Shown here: positions 7,803 through 15,348 of the stretch, piece after piece
How positions within the stretch are numbered: the first letter of the stretch is position 1
How the letters are laid out: each line of letters opens with the position of its first letter
Source of the DNA: Bacillota bacterium
GTDB taxonomy: Bacteria > Bacillota > Clostridia > Christensenellales > CAG-138
DNA: 21,164 nt
Direction of reading: 5' to 3'
Assembly (NCBI GenBank): GCA_023426265.1
Contig: JAFABA010000206.1
Location: 1-21,164, forward strand
Notes under the pieces: generated by a model
Databases searched by the model: none
What the model was told of the DNA's origin: nothing
Seen by the model: only the letters and a program-made list of their open reading frames with translations
Program-made: the position numbers and the translations under genes

Positions 7803-8114
7803 ATGCGTACAAAACAGAGCGGCGCGGACTGGGGATGGGGCAGGACATCCGATGCGTATATAGAGGAACGGGTCTTACAGGTGGCGGCGTACATTGTAGA
7901 AAACGGCGCCACCGTGCGGGACGCCGCAAAGATATTCAAGGTAAGCAAGTCTACCGTGCACAAGGACGTATCCGAGCGGCTTGTGGGCATTAACCCGACA
8001 ATGGCGCAAGAGGTACGGCGGGTACTGGACGTGAACAAAGCGGAACGGCATATCCGCGGCGGGCAAGCCACCTGCCGCAAATACCGCGAGCAGGGGAAAG
8101 CCGTAAATCATTGA
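7803..8114 (+). CDS. spoIIID: Stage III sporulation transcriptional regulator SpoIIID
   Basis: The protein has 103 residues from the ATG at 7803, with GAGGGGG 8 nt upstream. The in-frame TTG at 7782 lies before the SD and is rejected. SpoIIID is a mother-cell DNA-binding protein that acts in the sigma-E to sigma-K phase of spore formation. Seen in sequence: AYIEERVLQVAAYIVENG (19-36), the helix-turn-helix ATVRDAAKIFKVSKSTVHKD (36-55), SERLVGINP, and the C-terminal basic part RHIRGGQATCRKY (82-94), all aligning with the Bacillus protein. About 14 extra N-terminal residues (MRTKQSGADWGWGR) precede the conserved core. The gene stands alone, with a sigma-E-like promoter before it and a hairpin terminator after it. 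This is the best evidence that the organism forms spores. Confidence 0.95.
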   Translation: MRTKQSGADWGWGRTSDAYIEERVLQVAAYIVENGATVRDAAKIFKVSKSTVHKDVSERLVGINPTMAQEVRRVLDVNKAERHIRGGQATCRKYREQGKAVNH

Positions 8115-8140
8115 CGAATTATTTGGAATTTTTATAAACA

Positions 8141-8180
8141 AGTAACGGCGCGGGAAACTCCCTGCGCCGTTACTCATTAA
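8141..8180 (+). terminator. Terminator of spoIIID
   Basis: AGTAACGGCGC (8141-8151) pairs with GCGCCGTTACT (8164-8174), with a further GGG/CCC inside. A broken T-rich tail (CATTAATTTTC) follows. It starts 27 nt after the spoIIID stop and directly precedes a hairpin repeat element. Confidence 0.75.
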
Positions 8181-8186
8181 TTTTCA

Positions 8187-8391
8187 TTTGGAGGCTCTGC
8201 CTCCAAACCTCCGCTTAGGTCGTAAGCAAGGTACCCAGGGTTCTAAAACCGATTCACTGGATCGGTTTTTGCCCTTCGGGCAACAACCCCGCTTTCCTGC
8301 GGAAAGCCCCTAAGAACCCATTCCAAAGGCATGCTATTTCAAAGTGTTTTCGACGATAGGGATCCCTAAGGGGCAAAGCCTTTGAAAAAAG
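8187..8391 (+). repeat. Modular hairpin repeat, copy A
   Basis: This copy fills the 295-nt gap between the convergent spoIIID and comFC genes; I see no gene in it. Modules in order: TTTGGAGGC-TCT-GCCTCCAAA (8187-8207); a conserved CGCTTAGGTCGTAAGC stretch; GGGTTCTAAAACCGATT running into an ACTGGATCGGTT hairpin; GCCC-TTC-GGGC; CGCTTTCCTGCGGAAAGCC; CCTAAGAACCCATT; and a right end with GGGGC-AAA-GCC and an A-tract. The copy at 19364-19586, read on the other strand, aligns along almost the whole length. Copy A lacks the CCAAGGGAC palindrome seen in copies C and D. A-tract rather than T-tract follows the last hairpin, so it is not an ordinary terminator for spoIIID. Confidence 0.8.
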
Positions 8392-8409
8392 CCTATCATT
8401 CCCTTCCGT

Positions 8410-9051
8410 TTATAATGCCGCGCAGGCGCATGCGGCGTAAACGCGGGCGGCGCGCGCGGATTTGAGCGCGGCGGCGCAGGCCATGAGTGTGCTGCCGGTG
8501 GTCACCACATCGTCCACTAGCAATATCGCACGCCCTGAAGCCGAGGGGGCGGCCGAAAACGCGCGTTCCATATTCTTTTGCCGTTCCTCTTTGTTCATTT
8601 CCGCCTGGGGCGGCGTATCCGCCACGCGGTTGAGCATACGCAGCTCCACAGGCTTGCCGCACTTTTTGGCAAGCTCCTTGGCGATCAACAGGCTTTGGTT
8701 GTAGCCGCGCTGCCGTTCGCGCTTTTCATGCAAAGGCACGGGTATGATGCAATCAAATTCCCATTCCTCCGGGAGGGACATACAAACGGCGAAATTACGG
8801 GCAAGGTGCCGCTCGTCCCCATACTTGAACTTGTGCATGGCCTCATGCAGCGCGTTGTTATATACAAGCCCGGCATAGAGGCCGGAAAGCCCTTGCGGAG
8901 GGGTAAGCACGCCCGAAGGCTTGACTCTTAACGCACAGCCCGCGCATAAGCCAACGCCGTTCACCCGCGCTTCCAGCCCGCAGGCAAAACAGGCTGTATC
9001 CGGCGGATACAGCGCATCCAAGAACTCATCCCATACGGTTTTATGTTCCAT
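8410..9051 (-). CDS. comFC: ComFC-type phosphoribosyltransferase-fold protein
   Basis: The protein has 213 residues from the ATG at 9051. GGGGG lies about 10 nt upstream, a weak SD; the in-frame TTG at 9084 has none. ComF proteins are cytoplasmic and needed for DNA uptake, transformation and recombination in some Firmicutes. Seen in sequence: a four-cysteine zinc module (Cys21, Cys24, Cys36, Cys39 in CFAC...CAGC), FKYGDERHLA, IIPVPLHEKRERQRGYNQS (102-120) and the PRPP-binding loop VDDVVTTGST (179-188). The gene lies 122 nt downstream of recD2 on the same strand with no terminator between, so they are probably one operon. The 3' end faces copy A of the hairpin repeat. No other competence gene is visible in the window. 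Confidence 0.92.
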   Translation of the reverse strand: MEHKTVWDEFLDALYPPDTACFACGLEARVNGVGLCAGCALRVKPSGVLTPPQGLSGLYAGLVYNNALHEAMHKFKYGDERHLARNFAVCMSLPEEWEFDCIIPVPLHEKRERQRGYNQSLLIAKELAKKCGKPVELRMLNRVADTPPQAEMNKEERQKNMERAFSAAPSASGRAILLVDDVVTTGSTLMACAAALKSARAARVYAACACAAL

Positions 9052-9173
9052 GTACTCTACGCCCCCAAAAATAGGTTGCGGCAAGCTGAATAGATCTGAC
9101 TAATCTTTTGCCATGGTATTGTTTCGGCTTTTTTGGTTGGAACTAAAGGTAAAACTGTATATTTGCATAAAAA

Positions 9174-11393
9174 TTATGGAGCGAGCAGCAATGGCGCAAG
9201 CTCCGCCATGCGGACGCCCATGGCGCTGTAGCGCGTACGCTGGCGCCGGTTCTCCACCATCTGCGTTACGCTGTCCCACCGGCCCACGATGATGACCTGG
9301 GCACGGGCGCGGGTAACGGCAGTATAGAGAAGGTTGCGCGTCATCAGCATGGGAGGGCCCGTGAATATCGGCAATATCACCACCGGGAACTCGCTGCCCT
9401 GGCTTTTGTGGATGGAGATGCAATAGGCAAGCTCCAATTCCTCCAGCTGGTGGAAGGTGTAGGTGGCGGTGCGCTCGTCGTCAAACAAAACGTCCAATGT
9501 CTGCTCCTGCATGTCCATGCGGTAGATGGTGCCAAGGTCCCCGTTGTAGATGCCCGTCCCCAGCTCCGGCACGCCGTCCTTTCCGGTACGCGCCCACTCG
9601 ATGCGGTAATTGTTTTTGATCTGCATCACCTTGTCGCCCTCGCGGAACAGGGTATCCCCATATTCGCGCTCCGCCTTATGCGGGGCGGGCGGGTTTAAAG
9701 CCGCCTGCAGCCGCGTATTGAGGTTTTTGACCCCCAGCGGCCCTTTCTTGGTGGGGGAAAGCACCTGCACGTCCTTCTGCGGATCGCGCGAGAACAGCGC
9801 ACCGTCCTCCCCGCTGCACAGTGCGATGACGCGGGAAACGGCCTGCTCGGTAGCCGGGCAGTTTAAAAAGAGGAAATCCGAATCCTGCTCCGGCTGCGGC
9901 GGCTTGCCCGCGTTGATGCGGTGCGCGTTTTTCGCGATGCCGCTGCGGTCCGCCTGGCGGAATATCTCCGTCAGCCGAATCACGGGGATTACGCCGCTCT
10001 CAATAATATCGTGCAGCACGGTGCCAGCACCCACGGGCGGGAGCTGGTCCGCGTCGCCCACCATCACAAGGCGGGTGCCGGTGGGAAGCGCGCGCAAGAG
10101 CGCGTACATCAGCGGCAGGTCCACCATGCTCATTTCGTCCACGATCACCATATCGTAAAACAGCGGATTGTCCTCGTTGCGGGCAAAGCGGGAATACCCT
10201 TCCGTGCCGTATTCGAGCAGCCGGTGTATGGTGGCGGCTTCAAAGCCCGTCGCCTCCGTCATGCGCTTGGCTGCGCGGCCGGTGGGCGCGCAAAGCGCGA
10301 AATCCAGCCCGTGGCGGGTGAGCACATGCAGGATAAACTGCAATATCGTTGTCTTGCCCGTGCCGGGGCCGCCGGTGATGACCATGGCCCCTTCCTGAAG
10401 CGCGGTCAGCACGGCCTGCCTTTGTTCCGGAGCAAGCTCAATTTTTAAATCGTGCTCCAGGTCCGAAAGCTCATGCGCGATGCCGGAGTCCACGGTATCC
10501 TCCGGCGCTTTCGCAAGCAATAAAAGCCGCCTTGCGCCGTCCCGTTCCATATGGTGCATGGCGGGCAGATATACGGCGTCCGTCTCCCCCGCCATGGTAT
10601 AAATAAGCGTACCGTCAATGATCAGCTTGTCCAGCTCGTCTTCGATGAGTTCGGGCGCTGTCTCCAGCATTTCGGATGCACCTGAAAGCAGCGACTCCCG
10701 CGGGAGGTAGGTATGCCCCTCCTGCCGCGCCCAGATCAGCATATACTGCACGCCCGCGCGCAGCCTGCGGGGGGACGTATGTTCAATGCCCATATTGAAC
10801 GCGATTTTATCCGCCGTTTTGAAGCCGATGCCCTCCACATCCTCCACCAGGCTGTAGGGGTTTTCCTCCACGCGCAGTATGCAGCCCGCGCCGTAGAGCT
10901 GGTAGAGCCGCATTGCCTGCCGTACCGTGATACCGAAGCCTAGCATTTTCATCATGACGTCCCGCATGCCGCGCTGCTCCAAAAACGATTGGATAATGCC
11001 CTCCGCCCGCGCGCGGCCAATGCCGGAAACCTCGGTGAGCCGTTCGGGCCGCTGTTCCAATACTTCGAGCGTATCCAGCCCGAAATGATTGACGATGTTT
11101 TTTGCGGTGGCCTCGCCAATGCCTTTGATAAGCCCGCTGCCCAAGTAGCTTGTGAGCGCACTCAATGTGGCAGGGGCAAGTATGGTGCAGCCTTCCGCCT
11201 TAAACTGCCTGCCGTAGCTTTTGTGCTCCACAAAGCTTCCGGTCAGCTCAACGCGCTCTCCGGGATTAGGAAGCGGCAGCACGCCCACAGCAACGGTTTC
11301 CTCGCCGCTGTCGTCAGCTAACTCCAGCACGGTATAGCCGTTGTCCATGTTGCGGAATATAATGCGCGTAACCTCGCCCGTCAGCTGCTCCAT
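9174..11393 (-). CDS. recD2: RecD2-type ATP-dependent DNA helicase
   Basis: The protein has 739 residues from the ATG at 11393, with GGAGG 4 nt upstream. The in-frame TTG at 11408 lies before the SD and is rejected. RecD2 is a 5'-3' superfamily 1B helicase acting in DNA repair and replication stress outside a RecBC complex. Seen in sequence: an N-terminal OB-like part (1-75), helix-hairpin-helix segments (GSGLIKGIGEATAKNI near 85-100, LTEVSGIGRARAEGI near 119-133, VEGIGFKTADKIA near 186-198), Walker A GGPGTGKTT (341-349), VDEMSMVD, GDADQLPPVGAG, and the C-terminal motifs SIHKSQGSEFP and TAVTRA. The long N-terminal region distinguishes it from RecD of RecBCD. comFC follows in the same direction. 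Confidence 0.95.
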   Translation of the reverse strand: MEQLTGEVTRIIFRNMDNGYTVLELADDSGEETVAVGVLPLPNPGERVELTGSFVEHKSYGRQFKAEGCTILAPATLSALTSYLGSGLIKGIGEATAKNIVNHFGLDTLEVLEQRPERLTEVSGIGRARAEGIIQSFLEQRGMRDVMMKMLGFGITVRQAMRLYQLYGAGCILRVEENPYSLVEDVEGIGFKTADKIAFNMGIEHTSPRRLRAGVQYMLIWARQEGHTYLPRESLLSGASEMLETAPELIEDELDKLIIDGTLIYTMAGETDAVYLPAMHHMERDGARRLLLLAKAPEDTVDSGIAHELSDLEHDLKIELAPEQRQAVLTALQEGAMVITGGPGTGKTTILQFILHVLTRHGLDFALCAPTGRAAKRMTEATGFEAATIHRLLEYGTEGYSRFARNEDNPLFYDMVIVDEMSMVDLPLMYALLRALPTGTRLVMVGDADQLPPVGAGTVLHDIIESGVIPVIRLTEIFRQADRSGIAKNAHRINAGKPPQPEQDSDFLFLNCPATEQAVSRVIALCSGEDGALFSRDPQKDVQVLSPTKKGPLGVKNLNTRLQAALNPPAPHKAEREYGDTLFREGDKVMQIKNNYRIEWARTGKDGVPELGTGIYNGDLGTIYRMDMQEQTLDVLFDDERTATYTFHQLEELELAYCISIHKSQGSEFPVVILPIFTGPPMLMTRNLLYTAVTRARAQVIIVGRWDSVTQMVENRRQRTRYSAMGVRMAELAPLLLAP

Positions 11394-11429
11394 GAAGCCT
11401 CCAGCCAAAAATTCGTTCGTATCGTTTCT

Positions 11430-11459
11430 ATTATATAGGCTTTACGGGTTGATTGTATA
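11430..11459 (-). promoter_or_regulatory. Possible promoter of the recD2-comFC unit
   Basis: On the minus strand TATACA (11459-11454) and a perfect TATAAT (11435-11430) are 18 nt apart, 37 nt before the recD2 ATG. The -35 is a 4 of 6 match, so the call rests mainly on the -10. Confidence 0.4.
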
Positions 11460-11517
11460 GGGCAGCGGGAGGAAATCGCATTCTAGTCGATTCCAGAGTG
11501 TCAACAAAGGAATTATA

Positions 11518-11831
11518 TTGAGGGCTCCGCCCTCAAACCCGCTTAGGGCCGTAACGGCCCTCGGGGAGCGAAGCCAAGCGCCGCCAGTGGCGGAGTAAGC
11601 GAGGCTGTGGCCGGTTCTAAAGGCAGTAAACGGTCCAGCGGACCGTTAGAGGCTGAACCGGGCATCCGCTTGCCGGATGCCCCGGGTACAAAAAGTCCCA
11701 GTGAAGTCCTCGGCGGGGTACGCCTCGGACACTAGGCCTGCAAGGGAACGCAAGACGGCAGTTTGCTGCAACGCAGCGTGACCTTTGTGAACTGTGTATA
11801 AGCCCCTGAAAAAGGGTTTGCTGATAAAAAG
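11518..11831 (+). repeat. Modular hairpin repeat, copy B (long, divergent)
   Basis: This copy fills most of the 552-nt divergent gap between recD2 and the membrane protein gene at 11946. No convincing gene lies there. It opens with TTGAGGGC-TCC-GCCCTCAA (11518-11536) and CGCTTAGGGCCGTAACGGCC, matching copies A, C and D in order. It later has GGTTCTAAA and AACGGTCC-AGC-GGACCGTT, the counterpart of the ACCGAT hairpin, then GGGCATCCG-CTTG-CGGATGCCC. From about 11690 onward it no longer resembles the other copies, so the right boundary is approximate. Extra stems such as CCGCC-AGT-GGCGG occur between the shared modules. Confidence 0.65.
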
Positions 11832-11945
11832 AATTAGTCGATTTTTTTGTTTCCAAATTCTTTCTTGCCTGCCGTTGTTTAAACGGCGTAGGTGGCCCAA
11901 TTTCGGGCATGATAGTACATAACCCCATTGTTTAGGAGTTTTCAC

Positions 11946-12551
11946 ATGCATTTAAGCGTTGTTTTATTGCTTTGTCTGTTTATTCTGTGCGTGAGCGGCG
12001 CGGCGCGCCGCCCGCTCATGCATTTGGAACTGAAGGATTCCTCCTGGGCAGCACTTTCCCTGCTGCTGCTTGCCGCAAACGCGTTTAAGATTCGCCCCGT
12101 ATTTGAGTTCTCGCTCAATCCGGCGTCGCTGCTGCTTTTAATCGCGGCGGGCGCATGCACGCGTTCCTGCACGGGCGGCAAGCTGATTCAAGCCATCGCC
12201 CTCGCGGCTCCGGCCTCCCTGTGTATGCTGCTGGTCACCCGCCAGTATGTTTCCATCGCCTGGAATTTGGCTGAACCGGGGCTTGTGCTTGCCCTGATCT
12301 GCGTCGTGTTCCTGCTGCCGATAAGATCCACGCCCCAGGCCGCTCTATTCGGTGCGGCGTTAGCACCCTTTTTACTGGGCTTCTGGGAAGCGGGGCTTGA
12401 CCTGTACGCGTTCGGGTACGCGATCGTAGACATTGGCTCGCCGGTGGCGTTCGACGCGCAGGTGACGGGCATGTTCATCCTCGGGCTGTTGCTTTCGCTG
12501 CCAAAAAGACGCAAGGCCGGGGAAAGCCTCAACCCCGCTCGCAACCAATAA
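11946..12551 (+). CDS. Multi-span membrane protein of unknown function
   Basis: The protein has 201 residues. The ATG at 11946 is chosen because TAGGAG lies 7 nt upstream. Hydrophobic stretches (about 1-20, 35-50, 57-70, 80-100, 112-130, 138-155 and 178-192) suggest six or seven spans, with RPLMHLELKDSS after the first and a basic tail (LPKRRKAGE) at the end. I do not recognise the family. Two short stems (GCCGTT/AACGGC and GCCC/GGGC) precede the gene, and a strong terminator at 12605 follows, so it seems a single-gene unit. It is divergent from recD2 with repeat copy B between. Transport or a spore-envelope role would be guesses. Confidence 0.7.
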   Translation: MHLSVVLLLCLFILCVSGAARRPLMHLELKDSSWAALSLLLLAANAFKIRPVFEFSLNPASLLLLIAAGACTRSCTGGKLIQAIALAAPASLCMLLVTRQYVSIAWNLAEPGLVLALICVVFLLPIRSTPQAALFGAALAPFLLGFWEAGLDLYAFGYAIVDIGSPVAFDAQVTGMFILGLLLSLPKRRKAGESLNPARNQ

Positions 12552-12604
12552 TATCGTTTCTCCTTACCGCAACCGCATTATTTTCTTTCCGCAATCATAA
12601 CCGC

Positions 12605-12643
12605 AATGCGCATCCGTATCCAAGTACGGATGCGCATTTTGTT
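12605..12643 (+). terminator. Intrinsic terminator after the membrane protein gene
   Basis: AATGCGCATCCGTA (12605-12618), loop TCCAAG and TACGGATGCGCATT (12625-12638) form a perfect 14-bp stem followed by TTGTT. It isolates the following ferredoxin-hcp unit. Confidence 0.85.
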
Positions 12644-12656
12644 CCTCTGTCGTTTT

Positions 12657-12698
12657 GTTGTTAAAACAACGGAATATATCACGCCAATTTTGTATGCT
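12657..12698 (+). promoter_or_regulatory. Inverted repeat and -10 upstream of the ferredoxin-hcp unit
   Basis: GTTGTT-AA-AACAAC (12657-12670) is a perfect inverted repeat with a 2-nt spacer. A -10-like TATGCT lies at 12693-12698 with no recognisable -35 in front. If transcription starts near 12705, the dyad centre falls at about -41.5, the position of a class II CRP/FNR-family activator. Hcp genes in anaerobes are often under such regulators (HcpR type). The match to that regulator's motif was not tested. Confidence 0.45.
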
Positions 12699-12739
12699 TA
12701 ATTCATAAACACGAACGATGCCAGTATGGAGGTATGGAT

Positions 12740-13462
12740 ATGATACGCACCATCATCAAGATAGACGAGGAACTCTGCAACGGCTGCGGCCTTTGCGTGC
12801 AGGCCTGCCACGAAGGCGCCATCGCTTTGGTGGACGGCAAAGCCAAACTGATCCGGGACGATTATTGCGACGGCCTGGGCAACTGCCTGCCCGTGTGTCC
12901 CACCGGATCCATTGCGTTTGAGAAGCGCGAAGCCGCGGCCTATGACGAAGCCGCCGTGGAAGCCGCACAGGCGCAAAAGCAGGTAACACAGCCGCAGCAT
13001 AGGCCCTTTACCGGCTGCCCCGGCACCATGGCGAAGGCCATCGTGCGCAAGGAAGAACCCGCCCGCGCCGTAGCCGAGGAAAGCGCGCCTTCTGTCAGCC
13101 AACTTGCGCAGTGGCCGGTACAGATCAAGCTTGTACCTGTCAACGCCCCATATTTCAAAAACGCGCACCTGCTGGTGAGCGCGGACTGTGCGGCATATGC
13201 TTACGCAAACTTCCATAAGGATTTTATGAAGAACCACGTCACCATCATCGGCTGCCCCAAGCTGGATGAAGGCGATTATGCAGAAAAGTTGACCGAAATC
13301 CTCTCCCGCAACGACGTAAAAAGCGTGAAAGTCATGCGCATGGAGGTGCCATGCTGCGGCGGTATCGAATATGCCGTGAAGCAGGCGCTGCAAAAAAGCG
13401 GCAAGTTCATCCCGTGGTCGGTCGTGACGATCTCCACGGACGGCCAGGTACTCGAGGATTAG
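12740..13462 (+). CDS. 4Fe-4S ferredoxin-domain protein linked to Hcp
   Basis: The protein has 240 residues. The ATG at 12740 is chosen because GGAGG ends 7 nt before it; the ATG at 12734 is only 1 nt from the SD. The N-terminal dicluster ferredoxin domain shows CNGCGLCVQACHEGAI (Cys13, 16, 19, 23) and YCDGLGNCLPVCPTG (Cys43, 49, 53), the second with the longer spacing found in this protein type. A charged, alanine-rich linker (about 60-115) follows, then a C-terminal domain of about 110 residues with more cysteines (SADCAAY, IIGCPKLD, EVPCCGGIEYA). It is probably cytoplasmic. Because hcp follows 201 nt later in the same direction, I infer it passes electrons to Hcp, as Hcr does in enterobacteria. 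That partnership is inference; the iron-sulfur domain is certain. Confidence 0.85.
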   Translation: MIRTIIKIDEELCNGCGLCVQACHEGAIALVDGKAKLIRDDYCDGLGNCLPVCPTGSIAFEKREAAAYDEAAVEAAQAQKQVTQPQHRPFTGCPGTMAKAIVRKEEPARAVAEESAPSVSQLAQWPVQIKLVPVNAPYFKNAHLLVSADCAAYAYANFHKDFMKNHVTIIGCPKLDEGDYAEKLTEILSRNDVKSVKVMRMEVPCCGGIEYAVKQALQKSGKFIPWSVVTISTDGQVLED

Positions 13463-13470
13463 GATTATAC

Positions 13471-13620
13471 ATGGGGCTCTGCCCCATACCCAGCTTAGGG
13501 TCGTGACGACTCTAATAACCCATATTGAAACGCCCTATTCTAAGGCGTTTCAGATAGAAGGGATTCCAAAGGGACGTGTCCCTTTGGTAGGAGCTCGAGG
13601 GCAACGCCCTCGAAAAAAGA
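13471..13620 (+). repeat. Modular hairpin repeat, copy C (within an operon)
   Basis: This copy lies between the ferredoxin gene and hcp. Modules in order: ATGGGGC-TCT-GCCCCAT (13471-13487); AGCTTAGGGTCGTGACGAC; AATAACCCAT; GAAACGCC/GGCGTTTC with a 9-nt loop; AAGGGATT; the palindrome CCAAAGGGAC-GT-GTCCCTTTGG (13566-13587); and CGAGGGC-AAC-GCCCTCG followed by an A-tract. Compared with copies A and D it lacks the central ACCGAT and CTTTCCTGCG modules. Since hcp has a strong SD but no clear promoter of its own, this element would be transcribed within the operon mRNA. Confidence 0.8.
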
Positions 13621-13663
13621 TTAAATTTTATATTCAGATATAATCAGGAGGACGATTTCATTT

Positions 13664-15238
13664 ATGAGCAACATGTTTTGTTTCCAGTGTGAACAGGTGG
13701 CGGGCGGCAAGGTTTGTGCCGGTTCCCAGGGCGCTTGCGGCAAAAAGGAAGACACCGCCGTATTGCAGGACCAGTTGACCGGCGCTTTGATCGGCCTTGC
13801 CCGCACGGCGGAAGGGAAAAACCCTGACGCTGCGACCGACCGCATCGTGATGGAAGGCCTGTTCACCACCGTGACCAACGTGAATTTCGACAGCGCAGTT
13901 GTACAGGAGCAGATCGAGGCCGTGCGCCGTGAAACGCTGCGCTTGCTTGGCGGCACACCCGCTAAGGCAGCGCCCGAGTATGACCTGAACGATCTCTGGA
14001 ACGCGAACGAAGACATCCGTTCCTTAAAATCCCTCATACTGTTCGGCATCCGCGGCATGGCGGCCTACGCCTACCACGCCATGGTGCTGAATCACACGGA
14101 TGCGGAGGTCAACGGCTTTTTCTACACCGCATTGCGCGCCGTGGGTTCCGATATGGGCATGGATGCGCTGCTTCCGCTGGTACTGGAAACCGGGCGTGTG
14201 AATCTGAGCTGCATGGCGCTGCTTGACGCCGCGAATACGGAAAGCTACGGTACGCCTGTTCCCGCGACCGTACCCCTTACGGTGGAAAAAGGGCCGTTCA
14301 TCGTCATCTCCGGCCACGACCTGCACGACTTGAAGCTGCTGTTGGAGCAGACCGAAGGCAGGGGCATCAACATCTATACCCACGGCGAAATGCTGCCCGC
14401 GCACGGCTACCCCAAGCTCAAGGCTTACAAACATTTGAAAGGCAACTTCGGTACCGCATGGCAGAACCAGCAAAAGGAATTTGCGAACCTGCCCGCACCC
14501 GTGCTGTTTACCACCAACTGCATTATGCCCGTGAGGGACAGCTACCGCGACCGCATATACACCACCGCCGTCGTCGCTTATCCCGGCATGGTACACGTTG
14601 GAGAAGAAAAGGACTTTACGCCTGTCATCGAAAAGGCGCTTGAACTTGGCGGCTACAAGGAAGATACCAAGTTCACCGGCATCAACGGCGGCAGCACCGT
14701 CACCACGGGCTTTGGCCACGGCACGGTGCTGAGCGTGGCCGATACCGTGATCGACGCCGTAAAATCCGGCGCGATCAAGCACTTCTTCCTGGTGGGCGGA
14801 TGCGACGGCGCGAAGCCGGGCCGCAACTACTACACGGAGTTCGTGCAGAAGACGCCTGCGGATACCGTGATCCTCACGCTTGCCTGCGGCAAGTTCCGTT
14901 TCAACGATCTGGACCTTGGCGCCATCGGCGGCCTCCCGCGTATCCTTGATATGGGCCAGTGCAACGATGCATACTCGGCTATCAAGGTCGCAGTCGCGCT
15001 TTCCGAGGCGTTTGGCTGCACCGTGAACGACCTGCCGCTCTCGCTTGTGCTTTCCTGGTATGAGCAAAAGGCGGTGTGCATCCTGCTCACACTCCTGTAT
15101 CTGGGCATCAAGAACATACTCATCGGGCCCTCCCTGCCCGCATTCGTATCGCCCAACGTATTGAACGTGCTGGTGGAAAACTACAACCTTTCCCCCATCT
15201 CCACGCCCGAAGCGGATCTCAAGAAGATCCTCGGCTAA
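13664..15238 (+). CDS. hcp: Hybrid cluster protein (hydroxylamine reductase)
   Basis: The protein has 524 residues. The ATG follows AGGAGG by about 11 nt. Hcp is a cytoplasmic iron-sulfur enzyme with nitric oxide reductase, hydroxylamine reductase and S-nitrosylase activities reported for the family, protecting anaerobes from nitrosative stress. Seen in sequence: the N-terminal cluster CFQC...C...C (Cys6, 9, 18, 25), then candidate hybrid-cluster ligands in GHDLHD (His), THGEMLPAHG (Glu), TTNCIMP (Cys), VGGCDGAKPGRNYY (Cys), TLACGKFRFND (Cys), DMGQCNDAYSAI (Cys) and SWYEQKAV (Glu and Lys). All expected ligands seem present. The ferredoxin gene upstream is the likely redox partner. Two hairpins after the stop separate it from the convergent CAP-domain gene. 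The last 12 codons recur at 16589-16624. Confidence 0.96.
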   Translation: MSNMFCFQCEQVAGGKVCAGSQGACGKKEDTAVLQDQLTGALIGLARTAEGKNPDAATDRIVMEGLFTTVTNVNFDSAVVQEQIEAVRRETLRLLGGTPAKAAPEYDLNDLWNANEDIRSLKSLILFGIRGMAAYAYHAMVLNHTDAEVNGFFYTALRAVGSDMGMDALLPLVLETGRVNLSCMALLDAANTESYGTPVPATVPLTVEKGPFIVISGHDLHDLKLLLEQTEGRGINIYTHGEMLPAHGYPKLKAYKHLKGNFGTAWQNQQKEFANLPAPVLFTTNCIMPVRDSYRDRIYTTAVVAYPGMVHVGEEKDFTPVIEKALELGGYKEDTKFTGINGGSTVTTGFGHGTVLSVADTVIDAVKSGAIKHFFLVGGCDGAKPGRNYYTEFVQKTPADTVILTLACGKFRFNDLDLGAIGGLPRILDMGQCNDAYSAIKVAVALSEAFGCTVNDLPLSLVLSWYEQKAVCILLTLLYLGIKNILIGPSLPAFVSPNVLNVLVENYNLSPISTPEADLKKILG

Positions 15239-15250
15239 TCCATAGCAATA

Positions 15251-15289
15251 GAAAGGGGCTGTCGCAGCAAATGACGGCAGCCCCTTTTC
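15251..15289 (+). terminator. Intrinsic terminator of hcp
   Basis: AAAGGGGCTG (15252-15261) and CAGCCCCTTT (15278-15287) form a 10-bp stem with a 16-nt loop, followed by TCGTTTTCC. It lies 13 nt after the hcp stop. Confidence 0.75.
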
Positions 15290-15307
15290 GTTTTCCTTTG
15301 CTTTAAG

Positions 15308-15337
15308 GGGGCTGTTTGCTACAGCCCCTGCATTTTT
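15308..15337 (+). terminator. Second hairpin between hcp and the CAP-domain gene
   Basis: GGGGCTGT (15308-15315), loop TTGCT and ACAGCCCC (15321-15328) are followed by TGCATTTTT. The stem sequence repeats that of the first terminator, suggesting local duplication. It gives a backup stop for hcp and may also face the CAP gene. Confidence 0.6.
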
Positions 15338-15348
15338 ATACCAATCTC

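Noticed and set aside
11617..11951. Two overlapping minus-strand frames of about 100 codons in the recD2 divergent gap
   Set aside because: They run through repeat copy B, have no recognisable domain and no supported start; their openness reflects GC-rich hairpins.
13639..13644. TATAAT just before the hcp SD as an own promoter
   Set aside because: No -35 at the right distance, and the predicted start would fall inside the ribosome binding site.
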